A model generated the notes under the pieces. It made no database searches, was not told the DNA's origin, and saw only the letters and a program-made list of their open reading frames with translations. Made by a program: the position numbers and the translations under genes. Of a DNA stretch of 64,000 nt, positions 30,397-42,086 are shown in pieces (the stretch's first letter is position 1; every line of letters begins with the position of its first letter). This DNA comes from Hydractinia symbiolongicarpus (lineage: Eukaryota; Cnidaria; Hydrozoa; Anthoathecata; Hydractiniidae), in contig NC_079884.1 in the NCBI RefSeq assembly GCF_029227915.1, positions 8,556,001 to 8,620,000 on the forward strand, in the 5' to 3' direction.

Positions 30397-33300
30397 TTAG
30401 GTCGGCACTGGTATATCTTTATGTGACGGGGATGAAAACGATCTAGCACGCGATTTTAACGAATCGTGATGGTCTTCAAGCGTTTTTCGTCGAAACAAAA
30501 TCCACAACTTTTGACCAAATAAACCGAGAAGGGTTATGTAGCCGTTACATAAACAAAAAAGAGACAAACGGTACTCTAGCGAAAACACGTCGTCACCGGA
30601 CATAATCAGGAGAATGGTGAAAGCCAACCAACAACAACAAGTGACATACAACGTAATACCAATGTACTTTGCTTCGTTATAATTCTTCGGAAAATTTCTT
30701 GTTTTGAAAGCCAACACGGTGCAGAAAGCTATAGAAACAACACTTGGTAAAAAATTGATAAAAAACTTTGCAAGGTTATCAGCTCCCTGGCAATGACATG
30801 AAACAAAGGTGTCGTCTTTGGATACCACATTTATTGCTGCAGGTACATCATTGATGAACCAGGCTGTTGATGTTGCTAACTGCATGGTAACAAAGATGAG
30901 CAAAATTACCAGTTGTGAAGATGTAGTTATAAATCTTGGCCTTTGAATTTGGCTCTTTGCGCTGATAAAAATTCGGTAGATTCTCCCAACCTTCATACTC
31001 AATGCAGCATAGCAGAGTAAACAAGACAAACTAGGTAATACATCTCGAGCTCCACAAATGACGGAGTCTGGTTTCGTCAAAATGACAAGCGGACAGCACA
31101 GCATTAAAATAATCCCAAACAGAATGGAATAACTTAAATCTCGACCAGAAGCTCTAACAATATGATTCTGGTTGAACTTCATAAACAATGTCACAACGAG
31201 AACAACACCAAGAAGTCCAACAATACATAAACAAACGATCACCATCACCATAGGGTATCTGTCCACATCAATTTCAAGGTACCTGATTGGGAGGGCAACG
31301 CAAGAAGCTGTTGTATGATTTGAAACCTCACCAAATTTACACTCAACGCACGTGTTGTTTAACACTACGTTGTTCTTCGGGCATTTAACGCAAGCCCAAC
31401 AACTTTTCAAGTGTATTCTGTAGTGCGTTATGTGGCCTGGTGAACATTCTTCGCTACAGACAGCTCGTGCACTGGTTCGCCATATAATTTCGTTCTTTCG
31501 CAAATCATACACTATTTTGTGCGCAAACTGCATAGTTTCATCAGGATGCAGTTCAGAATCTCTATCAGGTAAATGTATAGCCCAATGTCCAACGTTCTTG
31601 TTTTCATAAACGTTGTTTTTTGTTCGCTGAAAATTTCTAGCCACAAATTCCAATCGATGTTTGTTGCGTAGATTTGAAAACTTTGCAAAGTACGAATTGA
31701 TGGTTATTTCACAAAGAGATTCAGATAATAATCTTCTGTAGCGTTTTTTAGTTTCAATTGCTTCAAATGGGCAATGGGTAGCATTTGGTGGATGCAAACA
31801 GTCTTTAATACTCTCTGTGTAGTTACACGCAGGATCGCTACTATTACAGGGTACACATTTATGACAAACTTTCATTACGGTAAGCGCCCCTGCTAACCCA
31901 CCCGCCACCACGCCATGGATAATTGTTTGTGCAGGAGAATTGGGAAAATACCCTTTACCAGGAGAAAGCTTCATATGCGGGTTACACGACTGGTTGTACT
32001 TTTTTCTATAAGGAGCTGTAACATTTTCCAGGATGGTACTATTTAGCTTGCAGTGAAACAACTGTTCCCAAAACAAATGGAACTCTTTCACAGGTACCCA
32101 ACTGGTGTTCATTAGTAACATTATACTTTCAAATTCAGGGTAAATAGTTGGTTCGTAATTCAATGAAATCGAACCAACAGCGACATCTTCTAATCCCTTT
32201 ATCACTTCAACGTAATTGAGATTTCCATTAACAAACACTAAAGTGAACTTCTTCTCCATCTTTAAATTTCGTAAAGCAACCAACACTTTCCTTGAATCCT
32301 CGTCATTTGTAAATAAAAGTATCAGATTTAGGTTGTATATTGTCGATAATTTTATTAACTTTTCCTCAACCTCCGTTTGGTCTGCTTGCATCTTCAATTC
32401 TACGAAAGAAGTCAGAAAAATGTGATTTTTTTTCAACTGGCGAGAGAAACTATAGGCATCGAAATTTCCATCATAACCATCAGAACTAATCATGCTCGCG
32501 TAAGTCCAGTCCAAGTCCTTCATTAACTCGAGCAGAAACGCCGTACGGTATTTGTAGGAAGGCGTCATTGTTCGAAGCATTTTTGAACAACCAGTTGATG
32601 CCGAGTCAAACATATAGCTGGATACATCGTGCGTCAAAATAGGCAAATCTACCAAGCTGGCAAATGCGGAAACTGCAACAGCTGTGTTTGGTGTCAACAC
32701 CGCCACGACAAAGGCTGCTTCAAAACGGGAATCCTTTAAATCTTCTATTAACTGCTGTTTATCTGCCGTAACAGTGAAGATTTTTCGTAAGGCTACCCTG
32801 TATCCGTTCATATAACGTTCATAACGTTTGTTTACTACAAATATGCCAAATCTCACGGCAGCCAGTGACATAATACCTTTTGAATAATTTATGTCATAAT
32901 TTTCGTCGAACATCGGTAGGAAAACATCAATGTAAAACGTTCCATTACCTATAAAAATATAACAAAAATTAGTGATGTTTGACCCAAATATTAATTCAAT
33001 TTTAAACAATTTTCTCGGAAACTAATCCAGTTATACATGCCTTTTTTACGTACATTTTCAAACAAAAAAACAGCCCCAGGCTTGAATCATATTTTTAATA
33101 AACGAGCAATCCGAGTCTGAATTTTCACATAAAATAAGGACACTTTTAGGATGCAATTTCTCTTGAAATTTCCTCTCAAGATACTAAAATGTTTTACTTG
33201 TAATCTTTTCTTTCCTTGAAAGGTGATTGGTAGGTTATTAAAAGACAAAAAATAGGAAAAAGTATGGTTAATGTTTGTAATTTGTCTTTTTTAGCATCAT

Positions 33301-33776
33301 TTAAGTTTGAAAATCATTATGCGGCACTCTGAAGTACCAAGGAAATTGATTTTCCCAATTTTTGATTCCACGAAAATTAGTTCCCAAGAAAATTATTAGG
33401 AAACTCACTCGCAAATTGGCGTAAGTTAATTCTCGGGTGCTTTGGAATTTTTTCCCCGTTTTAAAAACTTATTCACACCATTTCATTTTTGGTTAACGTA
33501 GAACTATATAATTTACGTGTGAACCTCCCAAGCCCTTCATAAATGGCATAAATTGAGAAACAAAGTGTCATCAAATTCTTTTTTCGCAAAAATTTAATTT
33601 TCCTACTAGGACTTTTAAAATTAGTTCTCGAAAAATTTCTAGCGAAAATAAATTCCCTGAAGGTGCACAATAAATCAATTTCAGTCACGTTACCTTAACC
33701 GTCACATACCTTGAAGATACTGTGGCTTGCAATAAGCCGATGAAAACGTCGCTACTAACAACCACACAACAAGCAT
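30397..33776 (-). CDS. Class C GPCR, metabotropic glutamate receptor-like, two exons
   Basis: Exon 1 is 33710-33776 and exon 2 is 30397-32948 (GTATGTG donor, TTTTTATAG acceptor, phases agree), giving 872 residues. Exon 1 encodes the signal peptide MLVVWLLVATFSSAYC. A Venus-flytrap ligand domain follows (about 25-430). A cysteine-rich linker (about 500-565) has CSEECSPGH, CWACVKC and CVECKFGE. The seven-helix domain (about 580-840) has SGRDLSYSILFGI, GRIYRIF and the mGluR-like NYNEAKYIGITLYVTC near helix 6. The tail is short with serines. This is a plasma-membrane receptor for amino-acid-type ligands signalling to G proteins (family knowledge); ligand and subgroup cannot be set by eye. The start ATG is 8 nt after a strong acceptor (CGTTTAG), so the leader is probably spliced on. 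Confidence 0.9.
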
Positions 33777-34693
33777 TCCAAGATCTAAACGAAAAGAAAA
33801 ATCAGTACGTAGAAGCCGCGTTCGCAATTGTCAACTTTGTATCATTATAATAAAATTACCGTTGGATTAAAAAACAGTTACCGCAAATTGCGCGAAATTG
33901 AAAATTAGTCATTTGCGAAAGTAAATTACCGCTAGCATTTTGAGTAATTTCTTAGCGCATTACAATAGCCACAGATTTGAAACAGGGATACTTAGGGTTA
34001 AATGAAGACATCGGGTACCCCAATCGGGATAGCATTTGGGGTAGTGATTGGGGGTAGTAATTTTAATATTCTAAGCGTATATTTTGTAAATACGCAATAT
34101 ATATGCAACTTTACCTTAACACGACGGCTCTTAGCTTTCTTAACATATCGAATTTAGTGCCAATTTGCTAAAAAGAAGCTTTACTTTCAACTTCGCCATG
34201 TCTAACTTTACATAATAATTTGCAGACCAGATGCCTTTCGCAAAACTGAGCCACTGTTTAAAATTGATCACTTTTATGAAAAGATGGACTTGCACCGTGA
34301 GGTTCCTAAAGGATGTTTGCCACATGACTGTACATTGTATGTGGCGTAGTGAAACTCTTACACAGCTATAGCCTCGTTTCCATGTTATTTATTTCATGTT
34401 ACAGAACTAACAGCGTGGTCATTGAGGAAGACCTTGATTAGCTACATTCTTTACTTGGTACGTAGTATTCCGAAAGTGACGTTTCTGTAAATCAATGCTG
34501 ACGCAAATGGGATATTGGAATGTGTTACCTAAAGATTTGGCATTGACATCTAAACATATCCTTGGTCTGAACGTGGATTGAGCCGTACTTAACACCGTCA
34601 TACGTGGTGGATTTGGAAGACTGAAGAAGGAAAAATTGACATGGCTTCAAATAATGTATTGCTTTAATCACCGCATTGAGCTTGCGATTAATA
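33777..34693. other. Intergenic upstream of the GPCR
   Basis: No gene is recognised. The promoter or 5' leader of the GPCR should lie at the left of this stretch. Minor frames at 34140-34601 look random. Confidence 0.45.
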
Positions 34694-34825
34694 TCTATAT
34701 TATAATACCTGTATACGTCTGTCTGTCACGCAAAATGGTAGCTTAGCTGCGCAATAGCGAGAAGCACGCAATGCGGTATAAAAAGGACGGGCGAACCGGT
34801 GGATTTTCCACGGGCTAACGACTAG
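34694..34825 (+). mobile_element. Mini-Helitron-like element
   Basis: It starts TCTATATTATAATACC and ends with a hairpin (GTGGA TTT TCCAC) 7 nt before CTAG. The flanks are A on the left and T on the right, as for Helitron insertion between A and T. Inside are GTCTGTCTGTC and TAGCTTAGCTGCGC. It is 132 bp and non-coding. Confidence 0.7.
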
Positions 34826-35968
34826 TTTCTTTAAAACACTGCGTGCACAAGGATCGATGAAATGAATTGTAGAAACTATCATTATTTTCTAATTCACATA
34901 TTCAAACAAAAATAACTTCATTTATTTATTTGCTTTTATTTTAAGTAATAGTAAGTATAAATATAAAAGGTGTAGTCAGAAAGTCTTGTGACAAGGTTGT
35001 ACAAGTAACGCGATGACAATGATAATATACTATCAAATTACGTTTACATAATTATAGTGGGTGGGTGGGTGGGTGGGTGGGAGGTTCACAAGATTTCTAT
35101 CGACGTGTGACTTGAAAACTTGATTGAACGCAAGGGCATAATTTACATAATCGTAAATAAATTCATGTATTCGTAAAAACGGCTCCAAAAACTAAAAAAT
35201 GCTGAAAAGCGAAAAATCGCAAAAAAAGTTTTATCTCTTACAAAAATACGGAGAATGTGGCTGTCTATGACAGGCAAAGTGGATGTGTATATTTTCCTTT
35301 GACGCAGCCAAAAATGATATGTACGGCGCGACATCAATAACACTACTTTAAGGTCAAAATCGTACTTTAAAATTACTGAAGCCATTAGTGCATTTAAAAC
35401 TTTGAGGCTAAATAACTTGAAAACGAGGTGTTGACGTCAATTATTTTTCACTACGTGGGTTACTAGGGACCATCCGGGGCCAATTTGGGTAAGTTTCCCA
35501 AACCTGGGTCCCCGAATCCGCTTCGGAATGAACGGGTTGATGACGTCATCAAAAATCCTTCAAACCCCAATATGAGAGTGTCAAGATCTATACAATGAAT
35601 ACAACAGATACACAAATTTCTATAAAAATTTTTGACCACATAATAGAATTAAACGTGTACCGAAAAATTTTTTGGAGCAACGGGAAAATTTTAAACGTAT
35701 ATACTGCTATTAGAGGTTCCACTGTACAATTAAATCACACATACGTAGTAGTGTGATATGTTGGTTTACCCTTTCGTCGCGGCGGCGGCGTTCTTTAGAA
35801 ACGTTTTATCACACTGGATTCGAGTCATTGTTATTGCTCATTTCACTGGATAAAAAGCGATATTTGAGCGATTTGAGCGATAGCCAATCAGATCACTTGA
35901 AAATAAAGTAATTGCACCACCCTTCAGCTTCCGGCATTTAACAACAAATTGACATTATAAATTATGAA
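34826..35968. other. Intergenic with a G-rich tract
   Basis: No gene seen. It contains GGGT repeats (35058-35084), CpG-rich GGCGGCGGCG at about 35783-35790 and a pair of low-copy spacers. Confidence 0.45.
35058..35084 (+). repeat. (GGGT)n tract, G-quadruplex-forming
   Basis: Six or more GGG runs separated by single T lie in a row on the plus strand, an ideal four-tetrad-column pattern. Confidence 0.7.
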
Positions 35969-36536
35969 TCTCTTTAATAATAGCCGTATTTTGTCTGTGT
36001 GTCCGCGAAAGCCGCGTCCCTTAACGGAAACACGAAATTTTTTAAATGCGCACAAATATCAAATGCAATATATTTTTATCCACTTTGTTGTGACGGGTAA
36101 ATATAAAGGACGGGCGAACCCGTGGATTTTTCCACGGGCAACGACTAGTCTCTTTAATAATAGCCGTATTTTGTCTGTCTGTCCGCGAAAACTGCGTCCT
36201 GTTACAAAAACACGAAATGCGATATATAAAGGACGGGCGACCCCGTGGATTTTTCCACGGGTTAACGGCTAGTCTTTATAATAATAGCCGTCGTCTGTCT
36301 GTCTCTGCGCAAGATGGCGCCTTAAGTAACGAGACATACGAAATGCAGTATAAAAAGGACGGGCGACCCCGTGAATTTGTTCACGGGTTAACGACTAGTC
36401 TATATTATAATACCCGTATACGTCTGTCTGTCTGTTACGCACAATGGTAGCTTAGCTGCGCGAGTAGAGACACGCACGCAATGCGGTATAAAAAGGACGG
36501 GCGAACCCGTGGATTATTCCACGGACTAACGACTAG
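35969..36536 (+). mobile_element. Head-to-tail array of four mini-Helitron-like elements
   Basis: Copies at 35969-36148, 36149-36272, 36273-36398 and 36399-36536. Each starts TCT...TAATA and ends in a CCGTGGATTTTTCCACGG-type hairpin plus CTAG (or GGCTAG). Each next TC directly follows the previous CTAG. The array is flanked by A and T. The first three are a TAATAATAGCC subtype, the last a TATAATACCC subtype. Open frames here are repeat-derived. Confidence 0.75.
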
Positions 36537-37412
36537 TTTAATGGAAATCGCACAAGCTATAAATTCGCTGTCACAAAAATCTCCGTCACATTTTGAGCTC
36601 AGGGGTAAAATCTGCTCTATGGAAATCCACCTTAAGTGTGTTTTTAAATGCCACAAGAGAAAAGCTCCCTCACAAAGTTGAATTCATTCAACTTTGCGAG
36701 GGAATTTTATTTTATCGCCGGATCACGAAAATCTCTGAACCAGCGGCGTTTTTTGACTATTGCGCATGCACATGCAAATCGCCCGGGCGATTTAATCGCA
36801 AATACGAACCGGTTAAAATGCTCACATTTCGTATATACTGCACACTTTTTGCGCAATGAACAGACCAGCGCACTTGTTCGCTGGTTCAAAATTTTTTTTC
36901 GAAAAATATATTACAAAGAAATATTTCAGCGAGACTCATTCTGGAAGAAAATATGACCCAGGCTGGAGAAGAAAAAAATTTCAAATATATCTATATGTTT
37001 AAGTCTGTAAATTACACACATGCCGGAAAATATCCAGTTTTGTTTTTCGCCGCCATCAGCTCGACTTTCGTGAAGTTACTGAAGTCCAAAACCAACAGCT
37101 GTTCCCTAGCCCCTTAAAGTTCAGCTAGGAGATCTAGAAAACAATAATTTGGGAATGCCGACATTTTACAGCTATTGTGTTGAAACCTGGCCACTGACGA
37201 TAAAGCTTTTTTAAAAAAAATATAGTAGCGATCTAAAAGGCTTTTTTCCACTAAAAGAAAATTCTCCGCAGAACGGAACAGACATGGACAGAGAAGCTTC
37301 CGAGCATGCGTACTTATGTACCACGTGAGCAAAAAAAAATTGTTTTAGTTTTGATACGCACCATGTAGGCGTGATGTTCTGCATAGTTTCATAGCTGCCC
37401 CACTTTTAGGTC
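36537..37412. other. Intergenic with inverted repeats
   Basis: No gene. A near-perfect inverted repeat CCCTCACAAAGTTGAAT/ATTCAACTTTGCGAGGG (36667-36704), an 18-bp palindrome AAATCGCCCGGGCGATTT (36776-36793), and GAACCAGCG/CGCTGGTTC pairs suggest one or two nested foldback elements at 36590-36900. Confidence 0.45.
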
Positions 37413-37680
37413 TTAGAAATTATTGAATAGTCCTGGTCCTTTTAATCCACGAGCAAGTCTATTCATAGCCAACCTGACCATCCTAGCTAATTCACCGACT
37501 CCCGACTTAGTTAAAAGACATACGTAGGCATAAATCTCTTTTCTCTGGTCCCTTCGTCGTTGGTAACCAGATCTTACTAAGAAATCTAGCCATGCGGTTC
37601 TTAAATAATGCGGAGGTGAACGCCGACGGAGTACGGATGGAGCAAGTCTGCAAAACTGCACTTACAGGTGGAATAGACAT
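37413..37680 (-). repeat. Dispersed repeat family, copy B (longest)
   Basis: Related to 1500-1712 and 51895-52010 (see copy A). The open frame through it on the minus strand is probably incidental because the other copies do not keep it. Confidence 0.5.
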
Positions 37681-38039
37681 TTTATCATGGACTTAATTGT
37701 AGATAATTCTTTATTTGACAAAACAATTGAAAACCATAGCACGTCCGAATTTATTGGATTTTTCCTTTATGCCTGTAAAAACGAAACCCACGTGCGGTAT
37801 AATTTTTTTCTGTAAAAATTTTGGTAAGTGTTCTGAATTTTCTGACTGAATTTTGAATTTTTATTTAAGCCACGTGGATAAAGATTATTTGAATTTCCGC
37901 GCCCGAAGGCGTAGGAAATTCTTTAAAACCGTCGTTTTTTTCTTTTGGAGCATTTTTTGAGAAAAAATCGACCCTGGGATTACACGTTCCTCCGTCACAG
38001 ATGTAAACTTCGTACCCAAGCTCCCTAACTACTGGGAAC

Positions 38040-38575
38040 TCATCTAAATGACGTTTCAGGACAAAATTAGTATTTGTTTTCGACAAAATTTGGCACAGTT
38101 AACAAAAAAGTATGCTGAACATAATGGTGACATAATAATTTTGATTTTTTGCCACCTTAAATGTCATTTTAAGACAAAATTGGTCCAAAAATTAAAACTA
38201 CTTCATTTTTAACAAAAATTGGCAAAGTCAACAAAAAAAGTATGCCGAACATAATGGTGACATCGAAATTTTGATTTTTGTCACCTAAATGTCATTTTAG
38301 GCCAAAATTGATCCAAAAATTAAAACCACTTCATTTTCGGCTAAATCTGGCACAGTTAACAAATAAAGTATGCTGAAAATGATGATGGTACAAAAGTTTG
38401 AATTTTTGTCACCTAAATGTCATTTTAGGCCAAAATTTAACCAAAAATTAAAACTGCTTTATTTTCGACAAAAATTGGCACAGTTAATAAAAAAAGTATG
38501 CTGAAAATGATGGTCACAGCAAAATTTTGATTTTTTGTCAACTAAATGCCGTTTAAGACCATAAACGTTTCAATC
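38040..38575. repeat. Tandem repeat, period about 128 bp, four copies
   Basis: The landmark GGCACAGTTAAC recurs at 38092, 38221, 38349 and 38477. Each unit also has AAAGTATGCTGAA, GGTGACAT and CACCTAAATGTCATTTTAGG. Copies differ by several substitutions. Confidence 0.85.
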
Positions 38576-39421
38576 GGAAGACTTTCAACCATGAATGATA
38601 GGCTGTATTTTTTGTTAGCAATTTCTTTTAAAATGTGAGTTTATTATGACACGTTTCGTTTTGTTTGCATTTGTTGTAAGATATAATGTCACTTGTGTGC
38701 TTTATCTTCAGAGCTTCATGCACCAAACCTCCTCGAATGTTTAGCACAATAACACAACGAATTAGCAGGTTTTCATCAAATATTTTGGGACCGAGCGAAA
38801 ATTCTTAGAGCCCCCAGGGCTTCTTGTTTTAATTTGAAACAAAGCATATTTTCAAAATATAAAAATGCCAGTGTAGTCATGCATATTATTTCGGACATAT
38901 AGAAAAGAAAGTTAAGATTGAGAGAGTCGCTATACCAGTAGACGCTCGATTATCGTGTTTGGGTTTTAAAACGTTTCCCACTTTTCTACCGCAAAATAAA
39001 TGCGCAACAAAAATAACCTCGGAGCCCGTATTGCATGCGTAACATTCTTTGCACGGGTTACTTGATTTACCCGGGCGAATCATCGCACACCTACTCAGAA
39101 ATTCCTGAAAAAGACTGCACTCACACGCAACATGTTGCATGATGTTGGACGATCAGGCCCGGACCGAAATTGAAAGTTGGGGGTGGGTGGGGGGGGGGGG
39201 GATATATGTAATATGTAAAAAGTCCCACAATGGTTTTTTTTATCGGAAACTAATAAAAAAAAAACCCTTAATTCATGCAGATTTTATAGTTAATCAAAAA
39301 TTTTTGATAACAGCACTAAGATTCTAGTACTCGTTTCATTGTTTTCTTCTGAGATCAAAGGTGCCGACATTCGTGCAGAACATGATTTCCAAATGATGAA
39401 ATACAGTGTGAATTGTGAATA
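38576..39421. other. Intergenic, no gene seen
   Basis: AT-rich spacer with a G-rich tract at about 39178-39201 (GGGGGTGGGTGGG then a G run). No conserved coding sequence. Confidence 0.45.
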
Positions 39422-39734
39422 CTAGTCGTTAGCCCGTGGAAAATCCACGGGTTCGCCCGTCATTTTTATACTACATTGCGTGCTTCTCGCTATTGCGCAG
39501 CTATGCTACCATTTTGCGTGACAGACAGATAGACAGACAGACAGACAGACGTATACGGGTATTATAACATAGAATAGTCGTTATACCGTCCTTTAAATTA
39601 ACCCGTTGCAACAAAGTGGAAAGAAATATATCACATTTGGTATTGATGCGCATTTTAAAAATTTCATGTTTCCGTTACGGGACACGGCTTTCGCGGACAC
39701 ACAGACACACAGACGACGGCTATTATTAAAGAGA
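39422..39734 (-). mobile_element. Two mini-Helitron-like elements, minus strand, head to tail
   Basis: On the minus strand the upstream copy (39574-39734) starts TCTCTTTAATAATAGCC and ends CTAT. It joins directly to the second copy (39422-39573), which starts TCTATGTTATAATACCC and ends with the GTGGATTTTCCAC hairpin and CTAG. Flanks on that strand are A and T. Both subtypes of the 36-kb array are present. Confidence 0.7.
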
Positions 39735-40473
39735 TATTTTGTGTGTGTTTTGTGTTTCAAGGCAGAGGAAAATGTCGTTGGAGAAATCGAGACGTAACCA
39801 ATCTTCATGCGTAGCAGAGGATGAACGGCTAGCAGAATGTGTTAGGAACTTTCTTGTGCCTTATTCCCCTTTTTCACTTCGTAGCTTGAATATTGGACGT
39901 ATCCAAAATATTTTTTCTTTAAATTATGTTTCAATTTTTGTAAACGTAGCAAAAGCAGCAGTAAAAGCAACCTTCTTCTTCTACGTTTCATGCTGAAAAG
40001 AGTTTTTACATTAAAATTTTCCTCTTATAGTGTGAATCACTTTAAAACAGACGCTCATTTTCCAGTGCTCCTTAGTGCTCAATTTCTATCGCTCTTTAGT
40101 GCTCCTTAGTGCCAGGTGAGAACCAAGCCTTACAGCATTTGTAGCATGCATAACTAACATCAGTCTTCCCACTTTTATAACTTCAAACAAAAGTATTTTA
40201 CTTGGGTTTATCTAAGAAGATAACCCAGTAGTACCATAGTACGAAAATTATTGGGGGGTACGGGCTGTGCCCCCTGGCGATGTTGGGTTATGTTGCCAGC
40301 TCGCCCAATATTTTTGAACTCAATCAAAAATGTTACGCTACTTCATTCAACATTTTCTTTGTTTAAATTAATCCTGCTATTGTCTAAATTCTTCGCACCA
40401 CTTGTTTTTAAAAATTTTTGAGAAATCATACATCAAGAACATGAGAGCGCTTTTTGTCTTTTTTTAAAAAGAC

Positions 40474-40656
40474 ATGCCAGCAGAAACGCCGGATTTTAAA
40501 AAAAGTAAAAAAGAGAATAATAAAGTTTGGACAGATGAAGAGATAGGGATATTGATCGAATTATACGAAAAAAGACCGTGTTTATGGAATGTGTTTTTTA
40601 AAAATTATAAAAATCGAGACAAGAGAGATGTTGCTATAAAAGAAATAGCCAGCTAG
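40474..40656 (+). CDS. MADF-domain fragment
   Basis: 60 residues. After a basic head, WTDEEIGILIELYEKRPCLW and NYKNRDKRDVAIKEIA match the first half of a MADF/Myb-like DNA-binding domain, found in transcription factors and in the second protein of PIF/Harbinger transposons. A stop follows at once and no splice donor is obvious, so this is likely a truncated copy or a transposon remnant rather than a full gene. Confidence 0.5.
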   Translation: MPAETPDFKKSKKENNKVWTDEEIGILIELYEKRPCLWNVFFKNYKNRDKRDVAIKEIAS

Positions 40657-40758
40657 CATCAGAGCCGCGACACAACGTCTGCGCTGACTATACATATTGA
40701 CAACTATTTGTTTTGATTTCTCATTTTAATAAAAATGTTGCATGTTTTTTTCTGTTGT

Positions 40759-40842
40759 GGGCAAACGATATGCAACATTTGATCGCAACATCGTGCAACA
40801 TTTGTTGGGTGATGTTGCATCAAATGTTGCGATCGTTTGCCC
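40759..40842. mobile_element. Short foldback element (GCAACATTTG type)
   Basis: The left arm GGGCAAACGATATGCAACAT mirrors the right arm ATGTTGCGATCGTTTGCCC, with GCAACATTTGTTG in the middle. It is 84 bp and non-coding. Confidence 0.6.
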
Positions 40843-40919
40843 CGCGCTTTCGACCCCTCTGCCAAGGGTGGGTATCTATCATAAATATAAATATAAATAT
40901 TGTTATTAAATTTTAACAA

Positions 40920-42086
40920 AATATATAGGTAGCTAATATGTCTTAATATAGCAATGAACCCATAAATAAAAAAAAGAAAGAAAAAAAAGTCGTACCTTGC
41001 TCCGAACGTAGTAAAAGTTGAATTTAAAATAAAAAGTTGTTGTCTTTTGCTGAATTATGGAAAATAACAAATGTTTCTTTTTAAAATCGATTATAAGTCA
41101 TTGAATGGTGGGTATAGAAAGAACAGGTGTGCAGACAATGTGCTCCGTGTGCTTCCGGAGATGTCATATGGTCAGCGGTATATAAGTTATTTCCAGGCCC
41201 CAGCTTTGTTTTAAAGTGGGATTTTCATAAAGCGAATTAGACGGCAAATTTCCTGGCGAATTGTATTTCTGAGCATGCGCAGTTTCGATTTTGTTTTAAA
41301 AAATTCGGTTAACGCACTCTTCACTGAAAAGAATTCAAAAAAATTGTTTTCAAGCATGGTTTCCACACAGTCATCTGGCGTTATATTGTGGTTATTTTTC
41401 CGCTAATTTCTAATCTCAGGGTTATTCATATTGAGCATTTGGCGGGGTTAACGGTGGTTAAAATTAACGGTGGTTTAAATCTCTTCGTTGACAAAATATG
41501 TCTAATAACATTGCGGACATTTTATTATGGATTTTCACGAGGTGTTCAGGTGCGGATCCAGGGTTAGTCAGATAAGTCGCGTGACTAAGTGTAAATTTGA
41601 CGAAAAATGTTAGCCAAGCGAAGATGTCGACGATCCAGGCGTTGCAAACGGAGGGCGTTAAAAATTGTAATTTTTTTACGGCGAAAAGCCATGGTTCACA
41701 GCCCTCTCCAATTCGCCTATAGCGATGTTGACGTCAAAGTTGTGACGTCGCTACCATATAGACTGAGAGGGTTGCAAATTATAGCTTACAGATTTTGACT
41801 GATTCATTTTGACTAATCAGTCACTCAGTCAGTCAAAAATCAAATAGCTATGGCCCGCAACCCTCCCCATCTCACCTAAGGGGCCTGTGACGTCAAAATC
41901 GTGACGTAATTTTCACACTCTATGCGTAGTCCAACAATATGTGGCCCGCAGCCGGCGAAGGAAATTTAGTTTCCGTACTGCGTGGTTACTGATAACCTGT
42001 TAGGCTATAGTTTTAACTCCCATCCGTCAGGATTAGTCAAAGACTCACGCCTTTTGGCTTGGATTCTTTCCGTATTATTATTGATT
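40920..42086. other. Intergenic with probable repeats
   Basis: No gene. GAGAGGGTTGCAAATTATAGC (about 41767) and its rough complement GCTATGGCCCGCAACCCTC (about 41850) form inverted ends of a likely small element. Confidence 0.4.

Noticed and set aside
35964-36450. Plus-strand frames of 77-102 codons
   Set aside because: They run across head-to-tail mini-Helitron copies and repeat because of them.
37413-37661. 82-codon minus-strand frame
   Set aside because: It covers a dispersed repeat whose other copies do not keep the frame.
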